Below are positions 5,107-5,775 of a stretch of DNA of 5,775 nt, piece by piece. The translations under genes were made by a program, and so were the position numbers. The notes beneath the pieces were generated by a model. It was not told where the DNA came from, searched no databases, and was given only the letters and a program-made list of their open reading frames with translations. Origin of the DNA: DAITMV01 sp036834985 (GTDB lineage: Bacteria; Pseudomonadota; Gammaproteobacteria; Burkholderiales; Burkholderiaceae_B); contig DAITMV010000187.1 of NCBI GenBank assembly GCA_036834985.1, positions 1 to 5,775 of the forward strand, read 5' to 3'. Within the stretch, counting starts at the first letter, position 1; each line of letters starts with the position of its first letter.

Positions 5107-5775
5107 ATGCGCGTGTTGATGTGGCCTGTCCCTGCCCTGCTGGCATGGGTCAGCAGTTGGGGGGTGTGCCTTGCTTTGTTGCGTGTAGGCAGCCCTGTAT
5201 GGATGGCGCTGTTGGTGCCAATGGCGTGGGGAGCCTTGCTGGGTCGCCTGGGAGATACGGCGTGGCGCCGAGGCTTGATTGTGTCCGGTTTTCCGCTGTC
5301 ATTGCTGCTCTCAAACGTGGTGGCATTGCCCAGCTGGGCATGGCTGGCCCCCCTGGCGCTTATCCTGATGATTTATCCGCTCAACGCGTGGCAGGATGCG
5401 CCCTTGTTTCCTACACCACGTCATGCGCTGGAGGGGCTGGCTGAGCTCGCCCCCTTAGGTCCCCAGGCCCACATCGTGGATGCCGGCTGCGGACTGGGCG
5501 ACGGGCTAATTGCTTTGCGCGCCACCTATCCAGCATCCCGGCTGTACGGGATTGAATGGAGCTGGCCCTTGCGGCTACTGTGTGCCGTCCGATGCCATTG
5601 GGCTCATATTGAACAAGGGGATATTTGGACAGCGGATTGGAGTGGCTACCAGATGGTGTATTTGTTTCAGCGTCCCGAGAGCATGGCCCGCGCCGTCGAA
5701 AAAGCCTGCAAAGAGCTCAAAGCCGGGGCTTATCTGGTCAGTCTGGAGTTTGAAGCAGCTGCATTAACACCACAT
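5107..5775 (+). CDS. Membrane-anchored class I SAM-dependent methyltransferase (3' end outside window)
   Basis: The frame is open for 223 codons from ATG 5107 to the window edge, with no stop. The first 95 or so residues are hydrophobic, with about four membrane stretches (4-26, 31-46, 56-70, 74-95). A cytoplasmic-type Rossmann methyltransferase domain follows: motif I VDAGCGLGDG (124-133), the acidic end of strand two in LYGIE (Glu150), GDIW (171-174), and YQMVYLFQRPESM (181-193) with ELKAGAYLVSLEFE (203-216). The PTP segment (102-104) before the domain and the VYLF-RP-M pattern recall the FAM173/ATPSCKMT type of membrane-tethered protein lysine methyltransferase, though I would not name the substrate. 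AGGG at 5094-5097 lies nine bases upstream. The gene starts 31 bases after the HupE/UreJ stop and is probably in the same transcript. A methyltransferase acting on a small molecule or lipid is the alternative. Confidence 0.85.
   Translation, partial: MRVLMWPVPALLAWVSSWGVCLALLRVGSPVWMALLVPMAWGALLGRLGDTAWRRGLIVSGFPLSLLLSNVVALPSWAWLAPLALILMIYPLNAWQDAPLFPTPRHALEGLAELAPLGPQAHIVDAGCGLGDGLIALRATYPASRLYGIEWSWPLRLLCAVRCHWAHIEQGDIWTADWSGYQMVYLFQRPESMARAVEKACKELKAGAYLVSLEFEAAALTPH

Noticed and set aside
5121..5767. Short plus-strand frames at 5121-5444 and 5510-5767
   Set aside because: Both are out-of-frame shadows of the methyltransferase, whose frame is open from 5107 to the edge and carries SAM-binding motifs.

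Overview
The window reads as ordinary chromosomal sequence of a Gram-negative proteobacterium. A betaproteobacterium of the Burkholderiales type is the best guess, from the moderately high GC, the style of the signal peptides, and the TPR plus HupE/UreJ gene pair. That is an impression from reading, not a computed assignment. I see no transposase, phage gene, CRISPR array, tRNA or rRNA.

Layout. Positions 1-295 hold no gene I can defend. They contain a strong hairpin, competing inverted repeats and an imperfect tandem repeat of about 48 bp. Positions 296-1120 (minus) encode a TauE/SafE (TSUP) membrane permease. A 295-bp gap with a near-perfect 13-bp inverted repeat leads into 1416-2150 (plus), an exported, alanine-rich, low-complexity protein of unknown function with LDR repeats at its C-terminus. 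It converges on a very small exported Lys/Glu-rich protein at 2260-2460 (minus), and the two share a textbook bidirectional terminator at 2182-2215.

From about 2671 to the right edge runs a plus-strand gene set: an exported TPR protein (2671-3879), a HupE/UreJ-family membrane protein (3879-5075) whose start codon overlaps the TPR stop, and, 31 bp later, a membrane-anchored class I SAM-dependent methyltransferase cut off by the window end (5107-5775). The last gene is easy to miss because it has no stop codon inside the window.

How they fit together. TPR and HupE/UreJ are almost certainly translationally coupled and probably act together at the periplasmic face of the inner membrane; metal (Ni/Co or similar) handling is the family-based guess. 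The methyltransferase may be co-transcribed, but its link to them is unproven. The two low-complexity exported proteins are the least understood genes here. I found no clear evidence of a wholly new multi-gene system; the best candidates for novelty are the alanine-rich LDR-tailed protein, the Lys/Glu helix protein and the TPR-HupE-methyltransferase cluster.
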